Assembly (NCBI GenBank): GCA_035627615.1
Contig: DASPLL010000087.1
Location: forward strand, 1 to 64,000
Length of the DNA stretch: 64,000 nt
Direction of reading: 5' to 3'
DNA from: BRH-c25 sp035627615
GTDB lineage: Bacteria; Bacillota; Clostridia; Lutisporales; Lutisporaceae
Shown: positions 26,192 through 35,947 of the stretch, piece after piece
How positions within the stretch are numbered: position 1 is the first letter of the stretch
How the letters are laid out: each line of letters opens with the position of its first letter
Notes under the pieces: model-generated
What the model was told of the DNA's origin: nothing
The model's database searches: none
What the model saw: the letters and a program-made list of their open reading frames with translations, nothing else
Made by a program: the position numbers and the translations under genes

Positions 26192-26252
26192 ATTATATAC
26201 AGATACATTTCAATTGTCAACCATTAAATTCAATATGGTTGACAATTGAAAT
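26192..26252 (-). promoter_or_regulatory. BirA operator overlapping a consensus sigma-A promoter of bioY
   Basis: On the minus strand TTGACA (26215-26220) and TATAAT (26192-26197) are separated by exactly 17 bases. The -35 region lies inside an 18-bp perfect inverted repeat (26207-26224 with 26235-26252) whose core is TTGTCAACC, 14 bases, GGTTGACAA, matching the known BirA operator pattern of Firmicutes. Biotin-loaded BirA would block RNA polymerase. Confidence 0.9.
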
Positions 26253-26291
26253 ATAAAATATCCTTCATATGTAGAGTATGAAGGAAAAGCT

Positions 26292-28886
26292 TTATATTGC
26301 CGCCTGTATATACTTTTGAAGCTCTGTAAGGGGCAGGGGCTTGCTTATAAGGAAGCCTTGAAGCTCATCACATTCCATCTGTTTGAGCAGGGACATCTGT
26401 TCTGAGGTTTCCACACCTTCTGCAGTGACCTTCAAGCTCAGGCTGTGAGCTACATCTATTATTGATTTGACAATAGTCTTGGTATTCAGGTCATTCTCCA
26501 TATCACATATGAAGGATCTGTCTATTTTCAGAATGTTAATCGGGAAATACCTTAAATAGTTGAGGGAGGAATAACCGGTACCAAAATCGTCGATTGATAT
26601 ATTGACTCCCATTTCATTGAGCCTGTTTAAGGTTTTTATTGTAAAATCTATGTTTTCCATAGCAGTGGTCTCAGTGATCTCAAGCTCCAGCTCAGATGGC
26701 GTGAAGGAGGTTTCATAAAGAACCTGCTCTATGGTATCCACAAGATTGTGATTCCTGAACTGATAGGCGGAAAGATTCACAGATAGCCTCAGAGGGCTGC
26801 TGCAGGCTTTCTTAAGGTTTATAAACTGCGAGCATGCAGTCAGAAGCACCCAGGTATCCAGCTGCTTTATAAGGCCTAATTCTTCTGCCAGGGGAATGAA
26901 CACATCAGGACCTATAAGTCCTTTTTCCGGATGCTGCCATCTTACTAGTGCTTCCATCCCGACCACCATTCCCGTATCACTGTTTATTTTGGGCTGATAG
27001 TGAAGGAGCATCTCATTGCGTTCCAGGGCTGTATGCAGATCCTTTGTAAGTGAGAACCTGCGCATAACTTTTTCATCATCCAGTACAATATAGCTTTGAT
27101 ATGTATTCCTGCCATTAGCCTTTGCGTTATAAAGGGCAGTATCCGCGTGCTTCATAATGACCTCCGGCTCCAGACCGTCTTCAGGATACACCGCTATGCC
27201 TATACTTGCAGTTATGTACAGCTCATGCCCATCGATAACATATTCGTGTCCCAATGCTTCTATTGCTCTGCGTGCAAGCTCATTTGCCTGTTCCAGTCTG
27301 TCAATCTGAGGCATGAGAATTGTGAACTCATCCCCCCCCATCCTGGCAAGGACGTCATTTCCGTTAAGAACTCTGATCAGCCTCGCTGCTGCTTGCTGAA
27401 GCAGTTTATCTCCGATATGATGGCCAAGGGAATTGTTTATATTCTTGAAATAATCAAGGTCGATAATAAGGACGGCCAGCTTGCTTTTATACCTGCCGGC
27501 GCTTTCAACTGCGCTGTTCAGATACTGTTGAAGGAGCTTTCTGTTAGGTAAGTCTGTAAGACTGTCATAATACTCATGATACTTGATAGTCTCCTCAGAC
27601 TGTTTTTTTTCAGATATATCCTGGAAAGTGACCAGTACACCTATTACTTCATCCATATCATTTTTAATCGGGGATGCGGAGCCAAGTATCAGATGCTGGG
27701 AACCACCTTCAGATATAAGTATGTTAAGACTGTTGAAGTTGACCGGGCATCTGTTTTCAAGTACCTCTTTTACAGGAACCTCGTATCTCATTCCACTGTC
27801 TGTATCTATGATATTCAGAACCTCTTCCAGGGGCTTGTCTATGGAATCCTTCTCCAGGAAACCTGTGAGCTTTTCTGCTGCATGATTCATAAAGGTAATT
27901 CTGCCCTGGCTGTTTACTGCCACTACACCATCTGTTATGCTCAGGAGTGTAATACGGAGCAGCTCATGTTCCTTTTTAAGGCTGCTTGTGGCTTTATCAA
28001 CCATTTTCCTGAGCTGTTTTATTATTGTATTGGAAAAAAACACAGTGGAGATTATAATAAACAGAAGAAACAGGCCCAGATATAAAACCATTCTCTGCTG
28101 ATTGCTCCTGTAATATTCTGAATGTCTGTAAAAATGTTTCTGGAAGACCTGTTCATATAAACCTGATCTTTGCAGCTTTTTGATCTGCTCATTAATGAAT
28201 GGCACCAGTTCAGGCCTCGCTTTGCTGATACCAAAGGCCAGGTCAATAGGATAAAGATTTATGATATGAGGGGATATGTCCTTGGACAGCTGAAGCTTTA
28301 CAAGCAAAAAGTTTGTTACTTCCTGGTTCCCAAGAATAATATCGATCCTGCCTTCCTTAAGGGCAAGGAGACAAGCCTCAAGATCCTTGAAGGTCAGGTA
28401 GTCCTTTATGCCCAGATCATTTTGAAGTATCGTCTCGGAGTAGTCGGATTTCTGCACTCCTATCCTATACCCTGCAATATCTGTTATTTCATTAATCTCT
28501 ATATCCCTTCGCGCATAAACTGCTCTGAAGGTTTTGACTACAGGAGCGGAAAAAAGTATATCCTTCTTTCTGCTTTCACTTATAGCCAGCAAACCACATA
28601 TGTCAATTTCACCGTTTTTTATCCGTTCATAGACTTTGCTCCAGATATCCGAAGAATACCGGACATTGTAATTACCTGCGCTGAATATGATTTTCCCTAT
28701 ATCCATGCCGAAACCATAAACTTCATTGCCGGAGGAGAATTCAAAAGGAGGGTGACTCTCATCTACCTGATATATAAGCTCAGTGGCGGGTTCTTCAGTA
28801 ATGGAGGCGCTTGAAGCAAAGGAAGGGATCATTAAAGCCGGAATAATTATTAGTAAAACAATACTTTTGAAGATGCCTCTGAACAT
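26292..28886 (-). CDS. Sensor GGDEF-EAL protein with periplasmic amino-acid-binding-like domain and PAS
   Basis: An 864-residue protein when started at the ATG followed by FRGIFKS, which begins a good signal peptide (FKSIVLLIIIPALMIPS) and has GAGTGG upstream; a start 51 bases earlier would place charged residues before it. Domains in order: SBP_bac_3-like solute-binding domain (about 37-255; YQVDESHPPFEF), membrane segment (about 265-285), PAS (about 305-425), GGDEF with an intact GGDEF motif, and EAL with MEALVRW, SIDDFGTGYSSL and TAEGVET. It may both make and degrade c-di-GMP according to an external ligand. Confidence 0.92.
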   Translation of the reverse strand: MFRGIFKSIVLLIIIPALMIPSFASSASITEEPATELIYQVDESHPPFEFSSGNEVYGFGMDIGKIIFSAGNYNVRYSSDIWSKVYERIKNGEIDICGLLAISESRKKDILFSAPVVKTFRAVYARRDIEINEITDIAGYRIGVQKSDYSETILQNDLGIKDYLTFKDLEACLLALKEGRIDIILGNQEVTNFLLVKLQLSKDISPHIINLYPIDLAFGISKARPELVPFINEQIKKLQRSGLYEQVFQKHFYRHSEYYRSNQQRMVLYLGLFLLFIIISTVFFSNTIIKQLRKMVDKATSSLKKEHELLRITLLSITDGVVAVNSQGRITFMNHAAEKLTGFLEKDSIDKPLEEVLNIIDTDSGMRYEVPVKEVLENRCPVNFNSLNILISEGGSQHLILGSASPIKNDMDEVIGVLVTFQDISEKKQSEETIKYHEYYDSLTDLPNRKLLQQYLNSAVESAGRYKSKLAVLIIDLDYFKNINNSLGHHIGDKLLQQAAARLIRVLNGNDVLARMGGDEFTILMPQIDRLEQANELARRAIEALGHEYVIDGHELYITASIGIAVYPEDGLEPEVIMKHADTALYNAKANGRNTYQSYIVLDDEKVMRRFSLTKDLHTALERNEMLLHYQPKINSDTGMVVGMEALVRWQHPEKGLIGPDVFIPLAEELGLIKQLDTWVLLTACSQFINLKKACSSPLRLSVNLSAYQFRNHNLVDTIEQVLYETSFTPSELELEITETTAMENIDFTIKTLNRLNEMGVNISIDDFGTGYSSLNYLRYFPINILKIDRSFICDMENDLNTKTIVKSIIDVAHSLSLKVTAEGVETSEQMSLLKQMECDELQGFLISKPLPLTELQKYIQAAI

Positions 28887-29090
28887 AAATTTCCACTCAC
28901 TTCCACTATAATATTCTGCTATAATATGCATTTGCATTTAAAATACTTACATAAATATATAATTTAAATATTCTGCATTAAACCCTATAATCCTTCATTA
29001 TCAGATATGCGATTAAAGAAAATTAGCGAATATTGTAAATATGTATGAGAATAGTGGGGATATGTTGATTTCACAGCGATAAGAGTAATA

Positions 29091-29122
29091 AAAGAGACCT
29101 GTGATAATTCACAGGTCTCTTT
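29091..29122 (-). terminator. Terminator of gdhA
   Basis: A perfect 13-bp stem (29091-29103 with 29110-29122, AAAGAGACCTGTG) and a 6-nt loop are followed on the minus strand by TTTTATTA. Confidence 0.85.
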
Positions 29123-29141
29123 GAAGCTGCAACTGTTGATT

Positions 29142-30491
29142 TTATACCAGGCCCTGAGCTTTCATAGCTTCAGCAACCTTGAGGAAGCCTGCGATGTTGG
29201 CGCCTGCAACCAGATTGTAACCGAATCCGAATTCTTCAGCAGCCTTCATTGCATTATTGTGTATGTTGATCATTATCTGGTGAAGCTTCTGGTCAACTTC
29301 TTCTGCTGTCCATGAAAGTCTCATGCTGTTCTGTGACATTTCAAGGGCTGAAGTAGCAACACCACCAGCATTAGCAGCCTTTGAAGGTCCAACTATAACC
29401 TTGTTCTCGAGGAAGTATTCAACTGCTTCATTTGTACATGGCATGTTGGCAGCTTCGCAGACATACTTGATACCATTGGCAACTATCTGTTGTGCATGCT
29501 CCAGCTGAATGTCGTTCTGAGTAGCAGCAGGTATTATGATATCAGCTTTGACATTCCACGGCTTTTCGCCAGGGAAGAACTTAGCTCCATACTTGTCTGC
29601 ATAATCCTGAACTCTATCTCTTCCTGAATTACGCATTTCAAGAAGGTAATCTATCTTTTCACCAACTACTCCGTCCGGATCGTAAACATATCCGTCAGGA
29701 CCTGAGAGTGTGACAACCTTTCCGCCTAAATCTGCAACCTTTATGCATATACCCCATGCAACATTACCAAAACCTGAAATTGCAACTGTCTTGCCTTTGA
29801 TTGTATCGCCTTCATGCTTCAGCATTTCATTACAGAAATATGTTACACCATAGCCTGTTGCTTCCGGTCTTACCAGGCTTCCGCCATAAGACAGACCCTT
29901 ACCGGTAAGTACGCCGTTTTCAAATACGCCTTTGATTCTTCTATACTGTCCATAGAGGTAGCCGATCTCTCTTCCGCCAACACCGATGTCCCCTGCAGGA
30001 ACGTCGACATCCGGACCGATATATCTGTAAAGCTCAGTCATGAAGCTCTGGCAGAATCTCATTATTTCTGCATCAGACTTTCCTCTTGGGTCAAAGTCTG
30101 AACCACCCTTACCGCCGCCTATTGGCAAACCTGTCAGGGAATTTTTGAATGTCTGTTCAAAGCCAAGGAATTTGATGATTCCTATGTATACTGATGAGTG
30201 GAATCTCAAGCCTCCCTTGTATGGTCCAATAGCTCCGTTGAACTGTACTCTAAAGCCTCTGTTAACCTGTACCTTACCTTTGTCATCCACCCACGGCACT
30301 CTGAATGTAAACTGTCTTTCCGGTTCAACCAGACTTTCCATAATGCCGAGTTCTATGAAATCAGGACGTTTTTCAAGAACTGGAACCAAGGAATCAAGAA
30401 CCTCTCTAACTGTCTGATGGAATTCCGGTTCTCCAGGATTTCTCTTTACGACTCTTTCGTAAAGCTCTTCGCAGTATTGTTTTGCGTTCAT
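29142..30491 (-). CDS. gdhA: Glutamate dehydrogenase (small hexameric type)
   Basis: A 449-residue enzyme interconverting 2-oxoglutarate plus ammonia and glutamate. The glycine-rich active-site lysine segment is LPIGGGKGGSDFDP, with GPDVDVPAGDIGVG and the nucleotide-binding AISGFGNVAWG. Length fits the bacterial hexameric family. Coenzyme choice (NAD or NADP) cannot be settled by eye. ATG has GGAGGGAG upstream. It is a single-gene unit, divergent from the formate dehydrogenase genes. Confidence 0.96.
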   Translation of the reverse strand: MNAKQYCEELYERVVKRNPGEPEFHQTVREVLDSLVPVLEKRPDFIELGIMESLVEPERQFTFRVPWVDDKGKVQVNRGFRVQFNGAIGPYKGGLRFHSSVYIGIIKFLGFEQTFKNSLTGLPIGGGKGGSDFDPRGKSDAEIMRFCQSFMTELYRYIGPDVDVPAGDIGVGGREIGYLYGQYRRIKGVFENGVLTGKGLSYGGSLVRPEATGYGVTYFCNEMLKHEGDTIKGKTVAISGFGNVAWGICIKVADLGGKVVTLSGPDGYVYDPDGVVGEKIDYLLEMRNSGRDRVQDYADKYGAKFFPGEKPWNVKADIIIPAATQNDIQLEHAQQIVANGIKYVCEAANMPCTNEAVEYFLENKVIVGPSKAANAGGVATSALEMSQNSMRLSWTAEEVDQKLHQIMINIHNNAMKAAEEFGFGYNLVAGANIAGFLKVAEAMKAQGLV

Positions 30492-31100
30492 AGGTATCTC
30501 CCTCCAAAATATTATTTTAGTTTTTACTTAAATGTCAAAATTCTGAGCTTTTTATAAACTCATATATAATATGTAGGCTCATGCTGTGCCCATATATATT
30601 ATATAACAAGTTACAAAATAGAGAAGTGCTTTTTATGAATTTTTTTAAAACTTACAAAAAAAATGCATTGATATTTCCAAAATTAGTGTAGCACATAAAA
30701 TAATTTGGCTATATAATATCTTTCTATATAAAAATAAAAAATCCTGCGTATTTTTTAACCATTTATAAATTTGTTATATTTTTCACAGCCAAGGATTGTA
30801 GTAGAATAATATTTATTATCATAGTATTCACAGAAACTGACGACAAAATGCAGATACATATATTTCACCGGAAACACTCAAAACATATCCGATCTCTGCT
30901 TATCATGCCATGGATATAACAAAAAAAATATCAATATATTGGTAATTGTTTATTTTTGTGCTACAATATATACATTTTATTGAGAATTTGTTATATTACT
31001 TACAAATGAAAAATACTACAGCAAATTTTATGTCAATAAGATTAGTTGAATAATTCTGCGTACCAGGTTTCTACAACGCAGAACAAGGGGGAAGCAAGGA
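30492..31100. other. 609-base AT-rich intergenic region between divergent gdhA and fdhA
   Basis: No gene or recognisable riboswitch is seen. It must hold both divergent promoters. Just before the fdhA Shine-Dalgarno is an 8-bp inverted repeat, TTCTGCGT (31054-31061) with ACGCAGAA (31076-31083), that could form a leader hairpin. The middle part is very A/T rich with homopolymer runs. Confidence 0.5.
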
Positions 31101-33137
31101 ATGAAAAAAGTACTGACTACATGTGGTTACTGCGGCTGTGGCTGCAACTTCTATGTTAATGTACGGGACGGTGAGGTTGTAGGAGTTACTCCGAAATCCG
31201 ACCATCCTGTAAACCAGGGCAAGCTTTGCGTCAAAGGCTGGCATGGTTATAGCTTTGTCAATCATCCTGACCGGCTGAAGCAGCCAATGATCAGACAGGA
31301 GGATGGAAGCTTCAGGAAGGTGGCCTGGGACAAGGCTCTGGAGAATACAGCAGAAGAATTGAAACGGATAATATTTGAATATGGACCTGATTCAATCGGG
31401 GTGCTGTCTTCCGCAAGATGCACCAATGAAGAGAATTATCTTATGGTCAAGTTCGCAAGAGCCGTTCTGAAGACAGGCAATGTAGACCACTGCGCCCGCC
31501 TGTGACATAGTCCTACGGTGGCTAGTTTAGCTGCTGCATTCGGTAGCGGGGCAATGACCAACTCAATAGAAGAGCTGTCAAAGGCAGACGTAATATTTGT
31601 CATAGGCTCCAATACAACAGAACAGCATCCTCTTATCGGTATGAGGATAAGGGAGGCTGTATTGAAAAAAAATGCAAGGCTTATTATTGCAGATCCCAGG
31701 TGCATACCTCTGGCAGAGCATGCCGCAGCTTATGCACCTCTGAGACCGGGAACCAATCTTGCATTTATCAACGGAATGCTTAATGTAATTGTTTCTGAAG
31801 GTATGACAAATGAAGAATTTGTTGGAAACAGAACAGAAGGCTTTGATGTATTCAAAGAATCTATTGCAAAATATACACCTGAAGCAGTAGCGGAGATAAC
31901 AGGTGTTGACGCAGAAATGATAAGAGAATTTGCCAGGGTATTCGCAAAAGCTGAAAATGCTTCTATCGTATATGCCATGGGAATCACACAGCATGTCACA
32001 GGCTCGGCGAATGTTGCCGCACTGGCGAACCTTGCATTGTTAACAGGGCAGATAGGAAAGGAAGCATCGGGAGTAAACCCTCTCCGCGGACAGAACAATG
32101 TACAGGGCGCTTGTGATATGGGTGCTCTCCCCAATGTATTTCCGGGGTATCAGCCGGTAACGGATGAAAAGGTCAGGGAGAAATTCAGAGCGGCATGGGG
32201 TAAGGATATTGCCTGCAACAATGGAATGACTGTATCCCAGATGATGGAGGAAGCAGCTCATGGCAGGATAAAGGCTTTGTTTATAATGGGCGAAAATCCC
32301 ATGCTTTCCGACCCCGATATAAATCATGTCGGTGATGCCCTGAAGAACCTCGAATTCCTGGTTGTACAGGATATATTCCCTACTGAGACAACACAGTATG
32401 CCAATGTGATATTGCCGGGAACCAGCTTCCTGGAAAAGGACGGAACCTTTACAAATACTGAAAGAAGAGTACAACGAGTGAGAAAGGCTGTTGAACCGGC
32501 AGGAAACAGTATGCCGGACTGGGAGATACTCTGTGCTCTGTTTAAGGTCTTCGGCCATCCTGCGGATTATAAGACACCGGGAGATATAATGGAGGAAATA
32601 AGAAGTCTTACTCCGAGCTATGGGGGAATCAGCTATAACAGATTGGATAAAGCCGGCTTGCAGTGGCCTTGTCCTGAGCTTTCACACCCGGGAACCAAAT
32701 TCCTGCACAAGGATAAGTTTTCAAGAGGCCTGGGAAAATTCACCGTTAATGAATACAGGGATCCCGGTGAACTGGCAGATAATGAGTATCCCCTTATAAT
32801 GACGACAGGGAGGATACAGCATCATTACCATACGGGAACCATGACCAGAAGATCCTGGGCATTGGACAGGGAATATCCCCACGGCTTCATTGAAATGAAT
32901 CCAAAGGATGCAGAAAAACTGGGAATAGTCAATAACAACAAAGTAAGGGTGACTTCCAGAAGAGGAGAGATCGAAACGGTTGCAATAATCACAGAGAAAA
33001 TTACACCGGGCGTTGTTTTCATGCCCTTCCATTTTGCTGAAGCTCCAGCTAACAAGCTGACCAACAGAAATCTTGATCCGGTATCGCAAATACCTGAATT
33101 CAAGGTTTGCGCCGTAAGAATCGAGGGGGTAAAATAA
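31101..33137 (+). CDS. fdhA: Selenocysteine-containing formate dehydrogenase, catalytic subunit
   Basis: A 678-residue molybdo/tungstopterin oxidoreductase read through an in-frame TGA at 31503-31505 (residue 135). The junction reads CARL-U-HSPTVAS, the Sec/Cys active-site motif of formate dehydrogenases, and the frame continues without interruption. An N-terminal 4Fe-4S site is CGYCGCGCNF with a later Cys in GKLCVKG. Pterin-binding segments follow (VIGSNTTEQHP, NPLRGQNNVQGACDMG), with the C-terminal domain at about 555-678. It oxidises formate or reduces CO2. The next gene encodes its probable electron-transfer partner. It should not be annotated as two ORFs. Confidence 0.95.
31503..31540 (+). 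promoter_or_regulatory. Sec codon and bacterial SECIS-like hairpin inside fdhA
   Basis: Directly after the UGA, eleven bases precede GGTGGCTA, which pairs (with several G-U pairs) with TAGCTGCT around a GTT loop at 31525-31527. The distance from UGA to the stem and the small G/U-rich loop parallel the E. coli fdhF SECIS, which recruits SelB-tRNASec. Confidence 0.8.
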
Positions 33138-35063
33138 ATGATGTTATTAAATAAGGAAGACATTACAAAATTGCTTGGGGTATGGTCAGGCAGCTTTGAG
33201 GTATATGCACCGGGCAGGCAGCAGAATGAGGATGTAATGTTCATGCCCTATGATGAGAAAAGCTTTACAATGGACTATCTGAACACTGTGATGCCGGTGA
33301 AGGAATACCTCTTCGAACAGAAGGAGAACCTGTACAACTGGCAGAAGAGCGACAGTGATATTCAGATTACGGAATTTGACCCAAGCAGGCTGAAAGCCAG
33401 AATACTGTTTGGCGTCAGAGCTTGTGATGCATATGGAATAGCATACCTGGACAGATTTTTTGCAGAGGAGTTCAGGGATCATAATTACGCAGGCAGAAGG
33501 GAAAAGACATATATAGTTGCAGTAAACTGTGTCGAGCCCGGGTATAACTGCTACTGCTCCTCCACTGGAGTCGGACCCTTTGCACAGAAGGGTTTTGATT
33601 TGATGCTCACTCCAATAGGCGATGAATACCTGGTTGAAGCAGGTACGGACAAGGGCAACGAGCTTATTGAACTGGCAGCCGGTATTATGGAGGATGTTGG
33701 GGAAGAAGCGGAGGAATTGAAGGAAGCCATAGAGAAAGCCGTTCTGGAAAAATTCATCAGCAGGGTGAATCTTAAAAACATTGCACAGGTAATGGATGAG
33801 ACTTTTAATAATGAGATATGGAAGGAAATATCAAAGCAGTGTATAGGCTGCACCGGCTGCACCAGTGTATGCCCGACCTGCACCTGCTTCAATATAGTAG
33901 AGGAAGAGGGCTGCTATGGTGAGAAATGCAGGGTCAGATACTGGGATTCCTGTCAGAGTGATTCCTTTACCAGAAATGCCGGGGGACATAACCCCAGGAA
34001 TGAGGTCTCGCGGGTAAGGTACAGGATCTACGACAAGCTGAAGTATATAGAGGAAAGATTCGGCTTCAAGGGCTGCACCGGATGTGGAAGATGTATAAAC
34101 GTATGTCCGGCATTTATTGACATTATTGAAGTAGCTTCAAAGCTGAAGCAGGAATACAAGCATGATATGGAAGCAATGAAGCAGGATAATGCCGCGGCCG
34201 CAAGATTTGAGATACATACCCATGGTCCGGAGCACCGCTGTGAAAATGTGTATAAGCCTCAGATAGCCGTGATAAAGGATATAATCCAGGAAACAAGGGA
34301 CATAAAGCGGTTCATAATTCAATATGAAGATAAAACGCTGCATGAGAATTACAGGTTTACAGGGCAGTTTTTTGAGATTACGATATTTGGTGTAGGAGAG
34401 ATAGCGATCTCAATACCCTTCGGACCATCCCAGAAGGAGTACTTTGACTTCTGTGTGAAGAAGGCGGGCCGTGTTACATCTGCAATGCACGAACTGAAGG
34501 TAGGAGACAAGGTAGGTCTTAGAGGACCCTTCGGAAAAGGCTTCCCCTTTGAGGAAATTAAGGGAAGGGATATACTGATCGTAGGCAGCGGTGTAGGCCT
34601 GGCGCCTGTCCGTACAATGATCGTAAGGATAATGGAAAATATGAAGGATTTCGGAAGGCTGGTGGTAATAGCCAGTGCCACAACTTATGAGGGACTTGTT
34701 TATAAGGAGGACCTTAAGAAATGGGCTGAAACCGACGGGGTTAAGGTACTGTACGCTCTCAGCAAGCCTACTGACAAGGTTGAGGCTTATGTAGGCTATA
34801 TCAATGACCTGCTGCCGGAGCTCGGTCTGGATTGGGAAAATACTACCTCGGTATTATGTGCATCACCAAGGAGAATCAAAGCAGTGGCGAAGGACCTTAT
34901 CAAGCTCGGAATGAAAGGGACGGATATTCTTACATCCCTTGAGACCCACATGAGGTGTGGAATCGGAAAGTGCGGCCACTGTAAGGTAGGAAACAAATAC
35001 ATGTGTGTGGACGGACCGGTGTTCAACTATGAAGAGATGCTGACTCTGCCTCCGGAATTCTAG
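33138..35063 (+). CDS. Fused iron-sulfur / flavin electron-transfer subunit (sulfhydrogenase beta + gamma-like)
   Basis: A 641-residue protein starting at the base after the fdhA stop. Residues 1-350 resemble the beta subunit of sulfhydrogenase and anaerobic sulfite reductase A, ending with two ferredoxin-like cluster motifs (CIGCTGCTSVCPTC at about 235 and CTGCGRCINVCP at about 312). Residues 370-641 resemble the gamma subunit/NAD(P)H-flavin reductase: an FAD-binding barrel, GSGVGLAPVRTM for NAD(P)H, and a C-terminal 2Fe-2S motif (CGIGKCGHCKVG then C). Usually these are separate genes. I infer it links formate oxidation to NAD(P) or ferredoxin. Confidence 0.85.
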   Translation: MMLLNKEDITKLLGVWSGSFEVYAPGRQQNEDVMFMPYDEKSFTMDYLNTVMPVKEYLFEQKENLYNWQKSDSDIQITEFDPSRLKARILFGVRACDAYGIAYLDRFFAEEFRDHNYAGRREKTYIVAVNCVEPGYNCYCSSTGVGPFAQKGFDLMLTPIGDEYLVEAGTDKGNELIELAAGIMEDVGEEAEELKEAIEKAVLEKFISRVNLKNIAQVMDETFNNEIWKEISKQCIGCTGCTSVCPTCTCFNIVEEEGCYGEKCRVRYWDSCQSDSFTRNAGGHNPRNEVSRVRYRIYDKLKYIEERFGFKGCTGCGRCINVCPAFIDIIEVASKLKQEYKHDMEAMKQDNAAAARFEIHTHGPEHRCENVYKPQIAVIKDIIQETRDIKRFIIQYEDKTLHENYRFTGQFFEITIFGVGEIAISIPFGPSQKEYFDFCVKKAGRVTSAMHELKVGDKVGLRGPFGKGFPFEEIKGRDILIVGSGVGLAPVRTMIVRIMENMKDFGRLVVIASATTYEGLVYKEDLKKWAETDGVKVLYALSKPTDKVEAYVGYINDLLPELGLDWENTTSVLCASPRRIKAVAKDLIKLGMKGTDILTSLETHMRCGIGKCGHCKVGNKYMCVDGPVFNYEEMLTLPPEF

Positions 35064-35079
35064 GAATCCGGGCGGATTA

Positions 35080-35125
35080 TATAGTGGGAATTTATATATA
35101 ATATATGTATTCCCACTATAATATT
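35080..35125 (+). terminator. Inverted repeat after the formate dehydrogenase unit
   Basis: A perfect 12-bp stem TATAGTGGGAAT (35080-35091) with 35109-35120 and an AT-rich 17-base loop. Only a short T run follows, so termination is plausible but not certain. Confidence 0.6.
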
Positions 35126-35144
35126 TATCAAAGGAGAAGCGGTA

Positions 35145-35867
35145 ATGGGGAACAGACAGCGTATAGACAAGATACTCTCCAATATGGGACATGGTACCAG
35201 AAAGGAAGTGAAGGAGCTTATAAAGAGCGGCCTGGCTGAAATTGACGGGAAGGTTGTGACAGATCCCGGAACACAGGTGGAGGCCGGTTTGCAGGTAATC
35301 CTGGTAGGTGGCCGTAAATTATTCTATGCGGAATCGATATATATAATGATGAATAAGCCTCAGGGTGTAATATCTGCTACTGAGGATACCCGTGAGCGGA
35401 CGGTCGTCGATCTGCTGCCTGACGAATTCAGAGCCAGAAACCCTTTTCCGGTAGGCAGGCTGGACAAGGATACCGAAGGTCTGCTGCTGCTTACCAATGA
35501 CGGGCAGCTTTCACACAGGCTGCTGTCTCCCAGGAAGCATGTCCCAAAGACTTATTTGGCAAGGGTAGCAGGTAGGGTAAGCGATGAGGATGTGGAAGCC
35601 TTCAGCAGGGGTGTGACCCTGGAGGACGGATATAAGACCATGGCTTCACAGCTTGTGATATTGGAAAGGGGAAGCATATCACTGGTTGAGATCACAATTT
35701 ATGAGGGTAAATTTCATCAGGTCAAGAGGATGTTCCAGGCAGTAGGAAAAGAAGTCATATATTTAAAACGTATATCCATGGGAGAGCTTAAGCTGGATGA
35801 AGCTTTAGAACCCGGCGATTTCAGAGAGCTTAATCCGGATGAACGGAGAATGATTGGTATTCTGTAG
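35145..35867 (+). CDS. RsuA/RluB-family rRNA pseudouridine synthase
   Basis: A 240-residue enzyme isomerising uridine in rRNA. An N-terminal S4 RNA-binding domain (about 3-60; RIDKILSNMGHGTRKEV) is followed by the catalytic domain with GRLDKDTEGLLLLTNDG, where the Asp after GRL is catalytic, and by KTYLARV and FHQVKRMF. Whether it acts on 16S or 23S rRNA cannot be said. AAAGGAGAAG precedes ATG. It is a single gene. Confidence 0.93.
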   Translation: MGNRQRIDKILSNMGHGTRKEVKELIKSGLAEIDGKVVTDPGTQVEAGLQVILVGGRKLFYAESIYIMMNKPQGVISATEDTRERTVVDLLPDEFRARNPFPVGRLDKDTEGLLLLTNDGQLSHRLLSPRKHVPKTYLARVAGRVSDEDVEAFSRGVTLEDGYKTMASQLVILERGSISLVEITIYEGKFHQVKRMFQAVGKEVIYLKRISMGELKLDEALEPGDFRELNPDERRMIGIL

Positions 35868-35947
35868 TTAAACTTCTTGTTGCATGTTTGTCTTTTAATT
35901 GGTAATATTATTAATTAGATAAATATCGAATTGGGGGGGTATTGAGG

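Noticed and set aside
30492..31100. Molybdenum-cofactor riboswitch or Rex/FNR site before fdhA
   Set aside because: No recognisable core motif or palindrome of these classes was found; only a short inverted repeat is present.
31101..33137. Two separate genes split at the TGA at 31503
   Set aside because: The frame continues without shift, the junction sits in the conserved CARL-U-HSP motif and a SECIS-like hairpin follows, so the TGA is read as selenocysteine.
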